A DNA stretch of 64,000 nucleotides from Streptomyces lincolnensis (lineage in GTDB: Bacteria > Actinomycetota > Actinomycetes > Streptomycetales > Streptomycetaceae), in NCBI RefSeq assembly GCF_021173675.1, contig NZ_JAIHON010000005.1:62001-126000 (forward strand), in the 5' to 3' direction. Positions 44,009 through 54,375 of this stretch are shown here, piece by piece (position 1 is the first letter of the stretch; every line of letters begins with the position of its first letter). The translations under genes were made by a program, and so were the position numbers. The notes beneath the pieces were generated by a model. The model had not been told where the DNA came from. It did not search any database and was given only the letters and a program-made list of their open reading frames with translations.

Positions 44009-44425
44009 ATGCAGGACGGGGGGCGCCGGTGGCAGCTCGTGGTGGCGGCCGGCGGGGATGCGCTGCGGCAGGAACGTCTCACGCGCGATCTGTGCGCGGC
44101 CCTGCACGCAACGGAGGGCGTGGTCGCCGGCTTCACCGAAGACGACGCGGCCCTGCAACCGGGCCGCAAGGGTGTCGGCGTCGGCGAGGTGGCACTGTGG
44201 GCTGCCACGGCAACCGCGGTCGCCCGGCCCGCTTCGCAGGTCCTGATCACCGCGATCAAGGAATGGTGCGCCAAGGACCGTCACCGCAGGGTCGAGGTCA
44301 CCTACGACGGGCATTCCGTCTCCATCACGGGCCGCCCGGATGCTGCTCAGGAGCGCGTGGTCCGCGAATTCCTGGACAAGGTGGGTGACGCCCCGGCCAA
44401 CGGACCAGAAGGTGACGGCGAGTGA
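44009..44425 (+). CDS. EACC1 (effector-associated constant component 1)
   Basis: 138-aa protein from ATG 44009. The core LALHAT-like helix followed by a duplicated small alpha/beta unit and the central GVGEVALWAATATAVARPASQVLITAIKEW helix, then RRVEVTYDGHSVSITG, is the pattern of EACC1, a component named for constant association with variable effectors in actinobacterial conflict systems. Its biochemical role is not settled; it probably couples sensing to the effector. The last bases overlap the GTG of the caspase-helicase gene, so the two are translated together, the standard EACC1-effector arrangement. Confidence 0.85.
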   Translation: MQDGGRRWQLVVAAGGDALRQERLTRDLCAALHATEGVVAGFTEDDAALQPGRKGVGVGEVALWAATATAVARPASQVLITAIKEWCAKDRHRRVEVTYDGHSVSITGRPDAAQERVVREFLDKVGDAPANGPEGDGE

Positions 44426-47400
44426 CCCGGCTTGTCAGGCGCCGCGCCCTGCTGATCGGCAATGAGCACTACGACGACAGCCGCTTCCCGCCGCTGCCCT
44501 CCACACGGGCCGACATCTGGGGCATGGAGCAGGTCCTCAGACACCGCAACATCGGCGGGTTCGTCTCCATCACGTCCCGGGAGAACTTGACCGCCGCCGA
44601 CATGCAGGAGGCCGTCAGTGAGTTTCTGGAGGGCTGTGAGCAGGATGAACTGGCCCTGGTCTATGTGTCCGGACATGGCGCGCGACTCGCGCGGGACGGC
44701 GGGGAGTTCCACTTCATCGCCACCGACACCGACTTCGACCGGATCGCGGAAACGGGGGTGAGCGCGGGCTTCGTCAACGAGCAGCTGGAGCAGTGCTGGG
44801 CGCCGCAGAAGGTCGTAATGATCGACTGCTGCCGCAGTGGCGGCTTCGCCGTGGGCCTGCGCACCTCCGACCGGCAGCCCGACTCCGTCGCGAAGTCCGC
44901 CGAGCAGGAGCAGCCTCTGCTCACCAGCCGCGGCGTGTACGTGCTGTCGTCGTCACGGGCCGGTGAGGATTCGTACGCCGACACGGACAGCAGCGGCGAG
45001 GTGCAGCCGTCCGCCTTCACCGCCGAGGTCATCGAAGCCCTGCGCACCGGCAAGGTGAGCAAGGACGGCAAGGGTGACGTGTCGGTGGAGGACCTCTTCC
45101 ACTACGTCAACCGACGCATGCGCGCCCAGGGTGCCCGCCAGGTGCCGGTCAAGTTCGCGCATGGCGTCGACGACCGTATCGTCATCGCCGACTGCCCGTT
45201 CGGCGCGGCTCCGCTGCTCACTCCACTCACCCGTCGCCCCACCCTTTCCTCCGCGCCGCAGGCCCAGGCCCCCACTCGCAAATCCGCCTCGTCTCAGCCA
45301 ACGTGGCACCAGCTCCTGGACTACTACCGTGAGTGCGTGCTGTCGGACGAGACCGAAACGCCGCTGATGTCGGTCGGCGACCAAGACACTTCGTACGTCT
45401 GCCTCTCCGGCTCGGAGCGACTTCTCTCCGGCGACGTCGACGACGACGGCTGCATCCCCGTCCCGACAGAGGCAGGTGGACTGATCGAGTCGGCCGTGGA
45501 GCAGGAGGCCGAACTGTGGGCCGGATACCCGGCTGTGGTCCTGACCGGGCCACGCGGCGGCCGCCCCTGGCGGCACCCGAAATTCGCGCCCCTGCTGATC
45601 CGCCGCGTGGAGGTCGTCTCCGAAGACGGCCGGGTACGGCTCAAGCCCTACGGTCCCGTCCAGCCGCACCCTCAGCTGGCGCGGGACTGGCTGGGGGACG
45701 AAGAGGCCGCCCAGCTCGCCGACACCTTCCAGCCGACCTGGCATCGCGGCCAGCACGACCGCATGGCCGTGGAAGCGAGCAAGCTCCTCAGGGAGGAGTT
45801 CGAGATCCCCTGCGTCCAGGAACTCCTTCCGGATCAGCTCGCCGACCGCATCGACATTCACACGCCCGGCGACGGCGCGCGCAACACCGCCGTGCTCTTC
45901 ACAGCCCTGCCCGAGACCGCCTACACGAAGAAGCTCCTGGACGACTTCTCCGGTATCGCGGAGCAGACGGACCGCATCCAGGCGACAGCGCTCGCCGCCC
46001 TCTCGCCCGACCCGGCCGAACGCACCCGCGCCCTGGCCCTGTCGGAACCAGAGCCGACACGTCTGGTCACACCACTGCCCTGCAATGAGGCCCAAGCCGC
46101 CGTGCTGCACTCGGCCATGACCCGACGGCTGACCGTCGCCACGGGACCGCCGGGCACCGGAAAGAGCCAGCTCGTGGCCAACCTCGTCGCTACAGCGGTG
46201 ACGAGCGGCCACACCGTTCTCGTGGCCTCCAACAACAACGAGGCGGTGGACGAGGTCTGGCGCCGCTGCGACACGCTCGTACCCGGCAGTGTCATACGCA
46301 CCGGCTCGGCCAAGGCCAAGACCGGGAACTACGTCGAAACCGAGGCCAAAGGCCTGGACGCCCTGCGCACCGCGCCGGAACCCGTCCCCAACGTGGCCAC
46401 GGCCGCCATGGACGTCGACATCGCCCGCGGCCAACTCGCCCGCGTCCGGCAGGATCTCGCCCAGGTCACCACGACCGAAAAGGACCTGCTTCAAGCCGGC
46501 CAACTGCGTGAGGAACACGCCGCCCAACTCGGCCGGTCCATAACCGAACTGACCGAGGTCCTGTCACAAGCAAGAAGCCTCGATCAGCTGGAGGGCCGGG
46601 CACGGCGGCTGGTCCACGCCCGGTTCTTCGGCACCTGGCGGCGCGCCCGCTTCATGAGCAAGATCGGTCTCAAGACCTTCGAGGGGGACCGGGCAGAAGG
46701 CTGCCTCGCTCTGGCCGACTTCGCTGCTGCGGAAGCAGCCTGGCGCAACGGATACGCACAGGTCGCCCACGTCGATGACACCGCGCTGGCTACGACGGTC
46801 GGCGCTGCCGAAGCGGGCGTACAGAACGCCTCGCGCACCCTGCTGGAAAGCACCGTACGGAGCAACGCGCGGACCGGCCGTCAGCGCATCCGCAATCTTC
46901 TGAGCGCCAGAGACAGCAACCGCACCGACTGGGCCGCCGTGCGCGAAGTGCTCCCTGCCGCACCCGGCTGGGCAGTCACCAGCCTTTCCGCCCGGCGCTT
47001 CCCACTCGGTCCCGCCCTGTTCGACCTGGTCGTCATCGACGAGGCCAGCCAGTGCGCCATCCCGCACGTGCTTCCGCTGCTGTTCCGGGCGCGGCGAGCC
47101 CTGGTCATCGGGGACGCCATGCAACTTCCGCACATCGCCAAGATCAGCCCCGAACGCGAGGCTCTGATCCGCCGCAAGACCGGCCTGCGCTCCGGCTGGC
47201 TGGAGAAGCACCGGCTCGCCCACCGCCGCCACTCCGCATTCCACGCCGCCGAGCGCTCCGCGGGAGGCACCCTCCTCCTCGACGAGCACTTCCGCTGCCA
47301 CCCGGACATCGCCGCCGTGTCCAACGAACTCTTCTACGACCAGGGGCTGACGGTCCTCACCGACACCCGGGACCGCCCGTCCCTGCCCAGGCAACCGATC

Positions 47401-48153
47401 TTCTGGTCCCACGTTCCCGGACGGGCCACCCGGCCCCCGTACGGCGGCTCCTGGGTGAACCACGACGAGATCCGGCAGGTGGACAGTTTCGTACGTGCCC
47501 TGCTGGAGGAACTCCCCGACGAAGCCACGATCGGCGTGGTCACCCCCTTCACGCCCCAAGCCGACGAACTCCGCGCACAACTGAAGCAATACGGCCGGCA
47601 ACGCGTGCGCGTGGGCACCGTGCACACCTTCCAGGGCGGTGAGCGCGACGTCATGGTCTTCTCCCTCGTCGCCGGTGAAGGCATGCACGACAGCGCGATC
47701 GGCTGGGTCCACCGCCAGCTCAACCTCTGGAACGTCGCCATCACCCGCGCCCGCAGCCACCTCATCTTGGTCGGCGACATGAACCTGTGGCGCAAGTGGG
47801 GCGGTGTCGCCAGCGAGCTCCTGAACGCCGCCACCACGACCGGGCCTCGCATCGAAGACCGTGCGGGAGACGACTTGCTGCAGCGCCTCTACCAGGTCAT
47901 GTCCACACAGCCGGGAACGGCAGCGACGCTCGGCGAGAGCGTCCACGGCCACCCCGTCGACGTCCTGGTACAAACCCAGGACGCTGCCCGTCCACAGGCC
48001 GTCCTGCTCGACCGCGGGCCGGACGAAGGCGCTGACGAAGCCCGCCACCTGCGCCTGATGCTGCACCGCCGTCGGCTCGTGGACAACGGCGAAAAGAGCG
48101 CTCACGCCTTGCGCTACCCGGCGTGGCGACTGTACGACACGAGCACCCGCTGA
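44422..48153 (+). CDS. Caspase-SF1 helicase fusion effector
   Basis: 1243-aa fusion starting at GTG 44422. Residues 1-240 are a caspase-like (C14) protease: RRALLIGNEHYDD at the start, the catalytic His in YVSGHGARL near 86, the catalytic Cys in MIDCCRSGGF near 136, and SSSRAGEDSY after it. A middle region (280-560) precedes an UPF1-like superfamily 1 helicase: Walker A GPPGTGKSQLV near 574, ASNNNEAVDEV, VVIDEASQC near 872, GTVHTFQGGERD near 1063, NVAITRARSHL near 1104. The helicase probably senses or processes nucleic acid and the caspase cleaves host or partner proteins to kill the cell or halt growth. EACC1-caspase pairs are known from Aravind-type NTP-dependent conflict systems; I do not know a tested system with this exact fusion. 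Complete and with all key residues. Confidence 0.88.
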   Translation: MTRLVRRRALLIGNEHYDDSRFPPLPSTRADIWGMEQVLRHRNIGGFVSITSRENLTAADMQEAVSEFLEGCEQDELALVYVSGHGARLARDGGEFHFIATDTDFDRIAETGVSAGFVNEQLEQCWAPQKVVMIDCCRSGGFAVGLRTSDRQPDSVAKSAEQEQPLLTSRGVYVLSSSRAGEDSYADTDSSGEVQPSAFTAEVIEALRTGKVSKDGKGDVSVEDLFHYVNRRMRAQGARQVPVKFAHGVDDRIVIADCPFGAAPLLTPLTRRPTLSSAPQAQAPTRKSASSQPTWHQLLDYYRECVLSDETETPLMSVGDQDTSYVCLSGSERLLSGDVDDDGCIPVPTEAGGLIESAVEQEAELWAGYPAVVLTGPRGGRPWRHPKFAPLLIRRVEVVSEDGRVRLKPYGPVQPHPQLARDWLGDEEAAQLADTFQPTWHRGQHDRMAVEASKLLREEFEIPCVQELLPDQLADRIDIHTPGDGARNTAVLFTALPETAYTKKLLDDFSGIAEQTDRIQATALAALSPDPAERTRALALSEPEPTRLVTPLPCNEAQAAVLHSAMTRRLTVATGPPGTGKSQLVANLVATAVTSGHTVLVASNNNEAVDEVWRRCDTLVPGSVIRTGSAKAKTGNYVETEAKGLDALRTAPEPVPNVATAAMDVDIARGQLARVRQDLAQVTTTEKDLLQAGQLREEHAAQLGRSITELTEVLSQARSLDQLEGRARRLVHARFFGTWRRARFMSKIGLKTFEGDRAEGCLALADFAAAEAAWRNGYAQVAHVDDTALATTVGAAEAGVQNASRTLLESTVRSNARTGRQRIRNLLSARDSNRTDWAAVREVLPAAPGWAVTSLSARRFPLGPALFDLVVIDEASQCAIPHVLPLLFRARRALVIGDAMQLPHIAKISPEREALIRRKTGLRSGWLEKHRLAHRRHSAFHAAERSAGGTLLLDEHFRCHPDIAAVSNELFYDQGLTVLTDTRDRPSLPRQPIFWSHVPGRATRPPYGGSWVNHDEIRQVDSFVRALLEELPDEATIGVVTPFTPQADELRAQLKQYGRQRVRVGTVHTFQGGERDVMVFSLVAGEGMHDSAIGWVHRQLNLWNVAITRARSHLILVGDMNLWRKWGGVASELLNAATTTGPRIEDRAGDDLLQRLYQVMSTQPGTAATLGESVHGHPVDVLVQTQDAARPQAVLLDRGPDEGADEARHLRLMLHRRRLVDNGEKSAHALRYPAWRLYDTSTR

Positions 48154-48178
48154 CCGGTGAACGGCTCTTGGACGCCGG

Positions 48179-48883
48179 TCACTTCCCGTAGGCCTGCTTC
48201 CAGCGCGCCCGGTGACGGGATTCCCCCTGGCCGCGACCGTTCACACGGCTCAGGGCCAAAAGGGACGCTCCGTTGTTCCACAAGCCGAGGTGATCGCGGT
48301 GCACAGCGAGAATGCCGTGCTCCACCGCGAACCTCTCGGAAGGACGGCTGAACCTGGTGGTCGTCACAAACACCGCCACGTCGGCTTGGAAGTGGACCTT
48401 GGCACCCAGGAGATCACGTAGCTCACGGCTGGCGATGGTGCTGCTGGGCGCGTACCGCTTGCACTGGATCACAAACGTCCGGCCATCCGGCAGACGACCG
48501 ACGACATCAGCACCGTTGTCGTGCGAACCACCCACCCGCCGGACCTCCGTACACCCGTCCCTGCGGCACAAGTCGGCGACCAACTCCTCGAATTCAGTGC
48601 CCGTCATCGCATCCACCTCGGCCAGGGTCCGCCGACCGGCCTTCACCGCCTCGTCCTGGCGCCAACGGCGGTCCCGAGCACGCAACCTCCGGTCGGTGCG
48701 CCACAGCCACCAGCCCACGGCTCCGATACCGCCGAGGACTACGCTCCCAACGACGTACGGCCACACCTCCGACCAGAACACCATCAGCACGATGAGCAGG
48801 CCGCCTCCGCCGAGCACGATCGGCTTTGCTCTTGTCACCCGCCCGCAACGACGAGCCGGCTTCCGTCCACGCTGAACAGCCAT
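48179..48883 (-). CDS. Membrane-anchored Mrr-type restriction endonuclease
   Basis: 234 aa from ATG 48883, chosen because GGGGGAGGG lies at the right distance (48888-48896); an upstream start at 48925 adds 14 residues. Two membrane helices follow a basic start: PIVLGGGGLLIVLMVFW and YVVGSVVLGGIGAVGWWLW (about 20-60). After a charged linker comes an Mrr_cat PD-(D/E)xK nuclease: FEELVADLCRRDGCTEVRRVG, Asp in NGADVVG, and FVIQCKRY with the QxK pair. Such proteins are widespread in actinobacteria and probably cut incoming modified DNA at the membrane. It is convergent with the caspase-helicase gene, whose stop lies 25 bp away, and is the last defence gene of the island. Confidence 0.85.
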   Translation of the reverse strand: MAVQRGRKPARRCGRVTRAKPIVLGGGGLLIVLMVFWSEVWPYVVGSVVLGGIGAVGWWLWRTDRRLRARDRRWRQDEAVKAGRRTLAEVDAMTGTEFEELVADLCRRDGCTEVRRVGGSHDNGADVVGRLPDGRTFVIQCKRYAPSSTIASRELRDLLGAKVHFQADVAVFVTTTRFSRPSERFAVEHGILAVHRDHLGLWNNGASLLALSRVNGRGQGESRHRARWKQAYGK

Positions 48884-49156
48884 CTCGCCCTCCCCCGAAC
48901 CTTCCTGAAGCGAGAGTCTCGGCAACGCAGGACAAGCCCGGAAGAGCGCAAGTCAGCCATGACGGATTCCGCTCAGCCGGATCCGGCGGCCGATGCCACC
49001 ATCCGCTGATTCAGCAGCGTGGCTGTCAGCGCGCTACTCGTAGACAGTCGTGATCGGCGTAGCTGGATCCCGGCCAGCGGCCCGTGCACCGAAGAAGACC
49101 GTACAGACCCGCGCCGCCTCGGTCCGCCCACTGCCCCGGATCTCGTCTACGTCGTG

Positions 49157-50314
<1,158 letters not shown>

Positions 50315-50398
50315 GTGGGTCCTTGTGCAGTTTGAGGCAGTGGGACGGTCTGATCGTCGCGGGGCGGTGGTGTACGCATGCTGGGAAGCTGCGGAGGG

Positions 50399-51160
50399 TC
50401 AGTGCACACGTGCCAGGAAGGAGCGGGTGCGTTCGGCCCGCGGGTTGTCGAGCACCTCCTGTGGCAGCCCCTGCTCGACGATCATCCCTCCGTCCATGAA
50501 GATGACCCGGTCGGCGACCTCGCGTGCGAAGCCCATTTCGTGGGTCACCACGATCATGGTCATGCCCTCGCGGGCGAGGTCCTTCATCACGGCGAGCACT
50601 TCGCCGACGAGCTCCGGGTCGAGCGCGGAGGTGGGCTCGTCGAAGAGCATCACCTTGGGGCGCATCGCGAGGGCTCGGGCGATGGCGACACGCTGCTGCT
50701 GGCCGCCGGAGAGGTGGTTGGGGTAGGCATTGACCTTGCCGGCGAGCCCGACACGGTCGAGCAGCTGACGGGCGTGGTCGCGGGCCGTCTCGGGCGGTTC
50801 CTTCTTGACCACGCAGGCGCCCTCGATGACGTTGTCCAGGATCGTCCGGTGCGGGAACAGGTTGAAGTTCTGGAACACCATGCCGATGTGGCTGCGTTGC
50901 TGGGCGAGTTGTTTGCCATGCAGTTCGTGGAGCTGATCGCCCGAGCGGCGGTAGCCGATGATCTCGCCGTCGACGCTGATCACGCCAGCGTCCGGGCGTT
51001 CCAGGTGGTTGACGCACCGCAGGAGGGTGCTCTTGCCCGAGCCCGATGGGCCGAGCATGCACACGACCTCGCCGCGTTCGACGTCGAAGTCGATTCCGTT
51101 CAGCACGGTCAGTGACCCGAAGGGCTTCTTGAGCCCGCGAGCTTGCACCATGGCAGCCAT
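50399..51160 (-). CDS. Amino-acid ABC transporter ATP-binding protein
   Basis: 253-aa GlnQ/HisP-type ATPase. Start ATG 51160 overlaps the permease TGA (TGATG); ATG 51151 is an alternative. Walker [11 protein letters not shown]-loop [10 protein letters not shown], signature LSGGQQQRV, Walker [14 protein letters not shown] and the H-loop VVTHEMGFA are intact. It powers uptake of polar amino acids. The substrate-binding protein gene is missing nearby and the partner permease is truncated, so the transporter is probably no longer functional. Confidence 0.88.
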   Translation of the reverse strand: MAAMVQARGLKKPFGSLTVLNGIDFDVERGEVVCMLGPSGSGKSTLLRCVNHLERPDAGVISVDGEIIGYRRSGDQLHELHGKQLAQQRSHIGMVFQNFNLFPHRTILDNVIEGACVVKKEPPETARDHARQLLDRVGLAGKVNAYPNHLSGGQQQRVAIARALAMRPKVMLFDEPTSALDPELVGEVLAVMKDLAREGMTMIVVTHEMGFAREVADRVIFMDGGMIVEQGLPQEVLDNPRAERTRSFLARVH

Positions 51161-51750
51161 CACGTGGCCCCCTTCCGGGTCGCGGGCCCGTAGCCCTGGT
51201 CGAGGCGCTTTTCCAGGAAGTGCTGACCCAGAGTGGCCAGCGACACCAGCACCAGGTACCAGATGCTTGCCACGATCAGCAGCGGGATGACCTGGTAGTT
51301 GTTGGCGTAGATGTGCTGGACGGAGGAGAGCAGGTCCTGTCCGGAGATGAAGGCGACCAGGGAGGTGGCCTTGAACAGGTTGACGAACTGGTTCATCGAC
51401 GGCGGCACGATGACCCGGAGGGCTTGCGGAAGCAGCACGCGTCGCAGCGTCTGGCCTCCGGTCATGCCGAGGGAGTGGGCCGCTTCGGTCTGGCCCCGGC
51501 CGACGGCGAGAAATCCGCCTCGGACGATCTCCGACATGTGCGCGGCCTCGTGGAGGCCGAAGCCGAGGAGGGCCGCCACGAACCAGTTGATGGCCTGGTT
51601 GGTGTCGATGCCGCCGGCGCCGGAGCATTGGGCTGCGGACGGTATGCACCCGACGCCGCCGGTCACGCAGCACTCGCGTCGGCCTGGCTGCGCCTGGTCG
51701 CGTGAAGGAACCAGCGGTGTCCGGCTGGACCGGACATCACGTGTGCACAC
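51160..51750 (-). pseudogene. Amino-acid ABC permease, N-terminus lost
   Basis: The C-terminal two thirds fit a HisM/GlnP-type permease: [26 protein letters not shown] (EAA-loop region), [30 protein letters not shown]. The frame upstream of about 51610 codes for unrelated Cys/Arg-rich sequence, and the first transmembrane helices of the usual 220-300 aa protein are missing. The break coincides with the acyl-CoA synthetase remnant on the other strand. Probably a 5'-truncated gene; it is possible but unlikely that the short form is made. Confidence 0.7.
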
Positions 51751-52130
51751 CGGGGAACTGGGCCTGATGGACGGGCCTAGCTACGTAACCGTCACCGGCC
51801 GCCCCAAGGACATGATCATCCGAGGTGGTGCTTCGCACCCACCCCCGAGTGCGACAGGCCGCCGTGCTGGGCCTCTCCGACCCGGACTGGGGCAAGCAGG
51901 TCGCCGCCGTGATCAACGCCGCAGCCCCGGCCAGCCCGCCCACCGCCACCGAACTCCACGACCATCTGCGGGCCGCCCGGACCCCGCACAAGACACGCGC
52001 CACTGGTAGCTGGCCGATGCCATCCCGGCCAGCACCACGGCAAAGATCCAGAAGTTCCTTCTGCGACGGCAGATCAGTGACGGCGGCCTGAAGCCGCTTC
52101 CCTGGCGACCCGGACCGTACCGTCGTGAGA
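51738..52130 (+). pseudogene. Acyl-CoA synthetase C-terminal remnant, frameshifted
   Basis: Three frames together give the end of an ANL-family acyl/AMP ligase: HTGELGLMDGPSYVTVTGR then PKDMIIRGG in frame 2 of the window (to about 51829), RTHPRVRQAAVLGLSDPDWG and ELHDHLRAARTPHK in another (from about 51829), and ADAIPASTTAKIQKFLLRR, with the conserved adenylation-lysine region KIQKFLLR, in a third (from about 52012). At least two frameshifts; the 5' two thirds are absent. It abuts the truncated permease, marking a rearrangement junction. Confidence 0.8.
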
Positions 52131-52189
52131 GTCCGTCGGCCCGGGCAGGACACGCCCGGTGGCGGCGGGCCGGGCCTCACTCATGCCAT

Positions 52190-52240
52190 GGCCGGCGGGC
52201 GTGCGGTCTCCCGTCGAGGGATCGCGCATGCCCGCCGGCC
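52190..52240. terminator. 16-bp stem hairpin downstream of the first SDR gene
   Basis: GGCCGGCGGGCGTGCG (52190-52205) pairs with CGCATGCCCGCCGGCC (52225-52240) with one mismatch. It lies 55 bp after the leftward SDR stop and after the rightward synthetase remnant, so it could end transcription both ways. Confidence 0.7.
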
Positions 52241-52294
52241 GTTGTCGTGTCTGCGGCGACGAGCGCCGGCTCTGGACGGTGCCTGTCGAAACGG

Positions 52295-53119
52295 TTACGC
52301 CGCGTTGCCCTGGGCCTGGGTGGCCAGGTCGGCCCAGTCCTGCCAGGTCTTCACTCGCTCGGCGTAGACCTGCGGGACGAAGTGGAGCGGGAAGTCGCCG
52401 AAGAAGACCCGCAGCGGCGGGTTCTCGGCGTCCACGATCTTCAGCATGGCCGGACCCGCAGCGGCCGGGTCGCCGTTGGGTACGTTGGCGAGATTGGCGG
52501 CCACGGCCGCGTGCAGCTCCTCGTAGGCAGGCAGCTGCTCGGCGAAAGCGGCGGACGAGCCGCCCCAGTCGGTGGCGAAGCTGCCGGGCTCCACGAGGGT
52601 GACCTTGATCCCGAAACCGGCCACCTCCTGCGCGAGCGAGTCACTGAGCCCTTCCAGAGCCCACTTGGAAGCGTTGTAGCCGCCGACCAGAGGGAAGGTG
52701 ATGACGCCGCCGACGCTGGAGATCTGCACGATGTGACCACTGCCCTGGGTCCGCATGATGGGCAGGACCGCCTGGGTGACCCACAGGGCACCGAAGAGGT
52801 TGGTCTCCATCTGGTCGCGGACGTGGCGCTCGGTGAGCTCCTCGATCGCGCCGAACAGGCCGAAGCCGGCGTTGTTGACGACGACGTCGAGGCGGCCGAA
52901 GTGCTCGTGCGCCCGCTTGACGGCCGCGAAGGCGGCGGCCTTGTCGGTGACGTCCAGGGTCAGCGGAAGGATCGCGTCGCCGTGCGCGGCCACCAGGTCC
53001 GCCAGGGAGTCGGTGTTGCGGGCGGTCGCCGCGACCTTGTCGCCGCGCTCCAGGGCCGCCTTGGCGAACTGACGGCCGAAGCCGCGCGAGGAACCGGTGA
53101 TGAACCAGATCTTGCTCAT
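52295..53119 (-). CDS. SDR-family oxidoreductase, copy 1
   Basis: 274-aa short-chain dehydrogenase. NAD(P)-binding TGSSRGFGRQFA (residues 8-19), DVTDKAAAFAAV, NNAGFGLFG near 86, catalytic Ser region QISSVGGVITFPLVGGYNASKWALEG with the YNASK catalytic Tyr-Lys near 153-157, and a C-terminal region with VEPGSFATDWGGSS. Substrate unknown. It is a tandem duplicate of the gene at 53416-54237, and both promoters carry the same 15-bp palindrome. Start ATG 53119 is exactly 1118 bp from the start of copy 2. This copy keeps the canonical YxxxK. Confidence 0.9.
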   Translation of the reverse strand: MSKIWFITGSSRGFGRQFAKAALERGDKVAATARNTDSLADLVAAHGDAILPLTLDVTDKAAAFAAVKRAHEHFGRLDVVVNNAGFGLFGAIEELTERHVRDQMETNLFGALWVTQAVLPIMRTQGSGHIVQISSVGGVITFPLVGGYNASKWALEGLSDSLAQEVAGFGIKVTLVEPGSFATDWGGSSAAFAEQLPAYEELHAAVAANLANVPNGDPAAAGPAMLKIVDAENPPLRVFFGDFPLHFVPQVYAERVKTWQDWADLATQAQGNAA

Positions 53120-53170
53120 GAGAACACTTCCGTTCGAGATGAAGTCTTGATAGGAGACTCTACATCGAGA

Positions 53171-53185
53171 TGATACTGAGTATCA
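53171..53185. promoter_or_regulatory. Operator palindrome TGATACTGAGTATCA, copy 1
   Basis: Perfect 15-bp palindrome about 50 bp upstream of SDR copy 1. The same sequence occurs before SDR copy 2 at 54289-54303, facing the intact MmyB-type regulator, which probably binds both. Confidence 0.7.
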
Positions 53186-53264
53186 ACTCGTCTTGGAGTC
53201 TACGGCTGGCACTGCAGCGAGCTGTCGAGTAGGGCCCGGGCCCCGGCCTGAGGGCGCAGGCGCG

Positions 53265-53365
53265 CCCACGCACGTCCAGCGGCGGGTTCCCGGTCGGCGG
53301 CGCGACGAGCCGGCTCGGTCGGACCGAGGGTGTACGCGTACTACGCACGCCTGCAGCAGGAGCAG
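53265..53365 (+). pseudogene. Relic of a second MmyB-type regulator
   Basis: Bases around 53279-53360 match the intact regulator's HTH region at the DNA level: CGGCGGGTTCCCGG and GTACGCGTACTACGC are shared, encoding RRVPG and YAYYAR in the intact gene. The frame between them is shifted and the rest of the gene is gone. It lies divergently beside SDR copy 1, just as the intact regulator lies beside copy 2. Confidence 0.75.
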
Positions 53366-53415
53366 CAACGCCCGCGCGCCGACCGGGACAACGCGAGGGC
53401 GCTTTCTACGTCTGG

Positions 53416-54237
53416 TTATGCGGCTTCGCCCTGGGCCTGGGTGGCGACGTCTGCCCATTCCTGCCAGGTCTTCAGCCGCTCGGCGTAGGCCTGCGGGACG
53501 AGATGGAGGGGGAAGTCGCCGAAGAAGATCCGCAGCGGCGGGTTCTCGGCGTCGACGAGCTTCAGCATGGCCGGACCGACGGCGGCCGGGTCACCCTTCG
53601 AGACGGCGTCGTAGGTGGCGTCCACGGCCGCGTGCAGCTCTTCGTAGGCGGGCAGTCGCTCGGGGAAATCGGCGGAGGTGAACCAGTCGGTGGCGAACCT
53701 TCCGGGCTCCACGAGGGTGACCTTGATCCCGAAGCCGGCCACCTCCTGCGCGAGGGAGTCGGTGAGCCCCTCCAGAGCCCACATGGCGGCGGCGTCGCTA
53801 CCGACGAAGGGGAAGGCGACGACGCCGCCGACGCTGGAGATCTGCACGATATGGCCGCTGCCTTGCGCCCGCATGACGGGCAGGACCGCCTGGGTGACCC
53901 ACAGGGGGCCGTAGAAGTTGACCTCCATCGCGTCGCGTGCGTGGCGCTCGGTGAGCTCCTCGATCGCGCCGAACTGGCCGTAGCCGGCGCTGTTGACGAC
54001 CACGTCCAGGCGCCCGAAGTGCTCGTGCGCCCGCCTGACGGCCGCGAAGGCGGCGGCCTTGTCGGTGACGTCCAGGGTCAGCGGAAGGATCGCGTCGCCG
54101 TGCGCGGCCACCAGGTCCGCCAGGGAGTCGGTGTTGCGGGCGGTCGCCGCGACCTTGTCGCCGCGCTCCAGGGCCGCCTTGGTGAACTGACGGCCGAGGC
54201 CGCGCGAGGAACCGGTGATGAACCAGATCTTGCTCAT
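53416..54237 (-). CDS. SDR-family oxidoreductase, copy 2
   Basis: 273-aa paralogue of the neighbouring SDR, with long identical stretches (first 66 residues differ at only two positions). TGSSRGLGRQFT binds the cofactor. The active-site segment reads ISSVGGVVAFPFVGSDAAAMWALEG: where copy 1 has YNASK this one has DAAAM, so the catalytic Tyr and Lys are both gone. It is therefore unlikely to work as a normal dehydrogenase and may be diverging or decaying. Several other differences cluster in the C-terminal half (RFATDWFTSADFPERLP). The same operator palindrome lies upstream, shared with the divergent regulator gene. Confidence 0.88.
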   Translation of the reverse strand: MSKIWFITGSSRGLGRQFTKAALERGDKVAATARNTDSLADLVAAHGDAILPLTLDVTDKAAAFAAVRRAHEHFGRLDVVVNSAGYGQFGAIEELTERHARDAMEVNFYGPLWVTQAVLPVMRAQGSGHIVQISSVGGVVAFPFVGSDAAAMWALEGLTDSLAQEVAGFGIKVTLVEPGRFATDWFTSADFPERLPAYEELHAAVDATYDAVSKGDPAAVGPAMLKLVDAENPPLRIFFGDFPLHLVPQAYAERLKTWQEWADVATQAQGEAA

Positions 54238-54288
54238 GAGAACACTTTCGTTCGAGATGAAGTCTTGATAGGAGACTCTACATCGAGA

Positions 54289-54303
54289 TGATACTGAGTA
54301 TCA
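54289..54303. promoter_or_regulatory. Operator palindrome TGATACTGAGTATCA, copy 2
   Basis: Identical 15-bp palindrome between SDR copy 2 (leftward, start 52 bp away) and the regulator gene (rightward, start 73 bp away). The position suits autorepression plus control of the SDR gene. Confidence 0.75.
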
Positions 54304-54375
54304 AGTCGAGTCTTTGGGTCGATGGAGTACGCTGCTCCGCACAAGCGAGGCACGTCTGACAACTGGAGGGCACAG

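Larger units (their letters stand above)
53116..54306. repeat. Duplicated promoter segment, period 1118 bp
   Basis: About 70 bp upstream of each SDR gene (53116-53188 and 54234-54306) are nearly identical and lie exactly 1118 bp apart. Together with the homologous coding regions this shows a tandem duplication of the whole SDR-plus-promoter unit. Confidence 0.9.
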
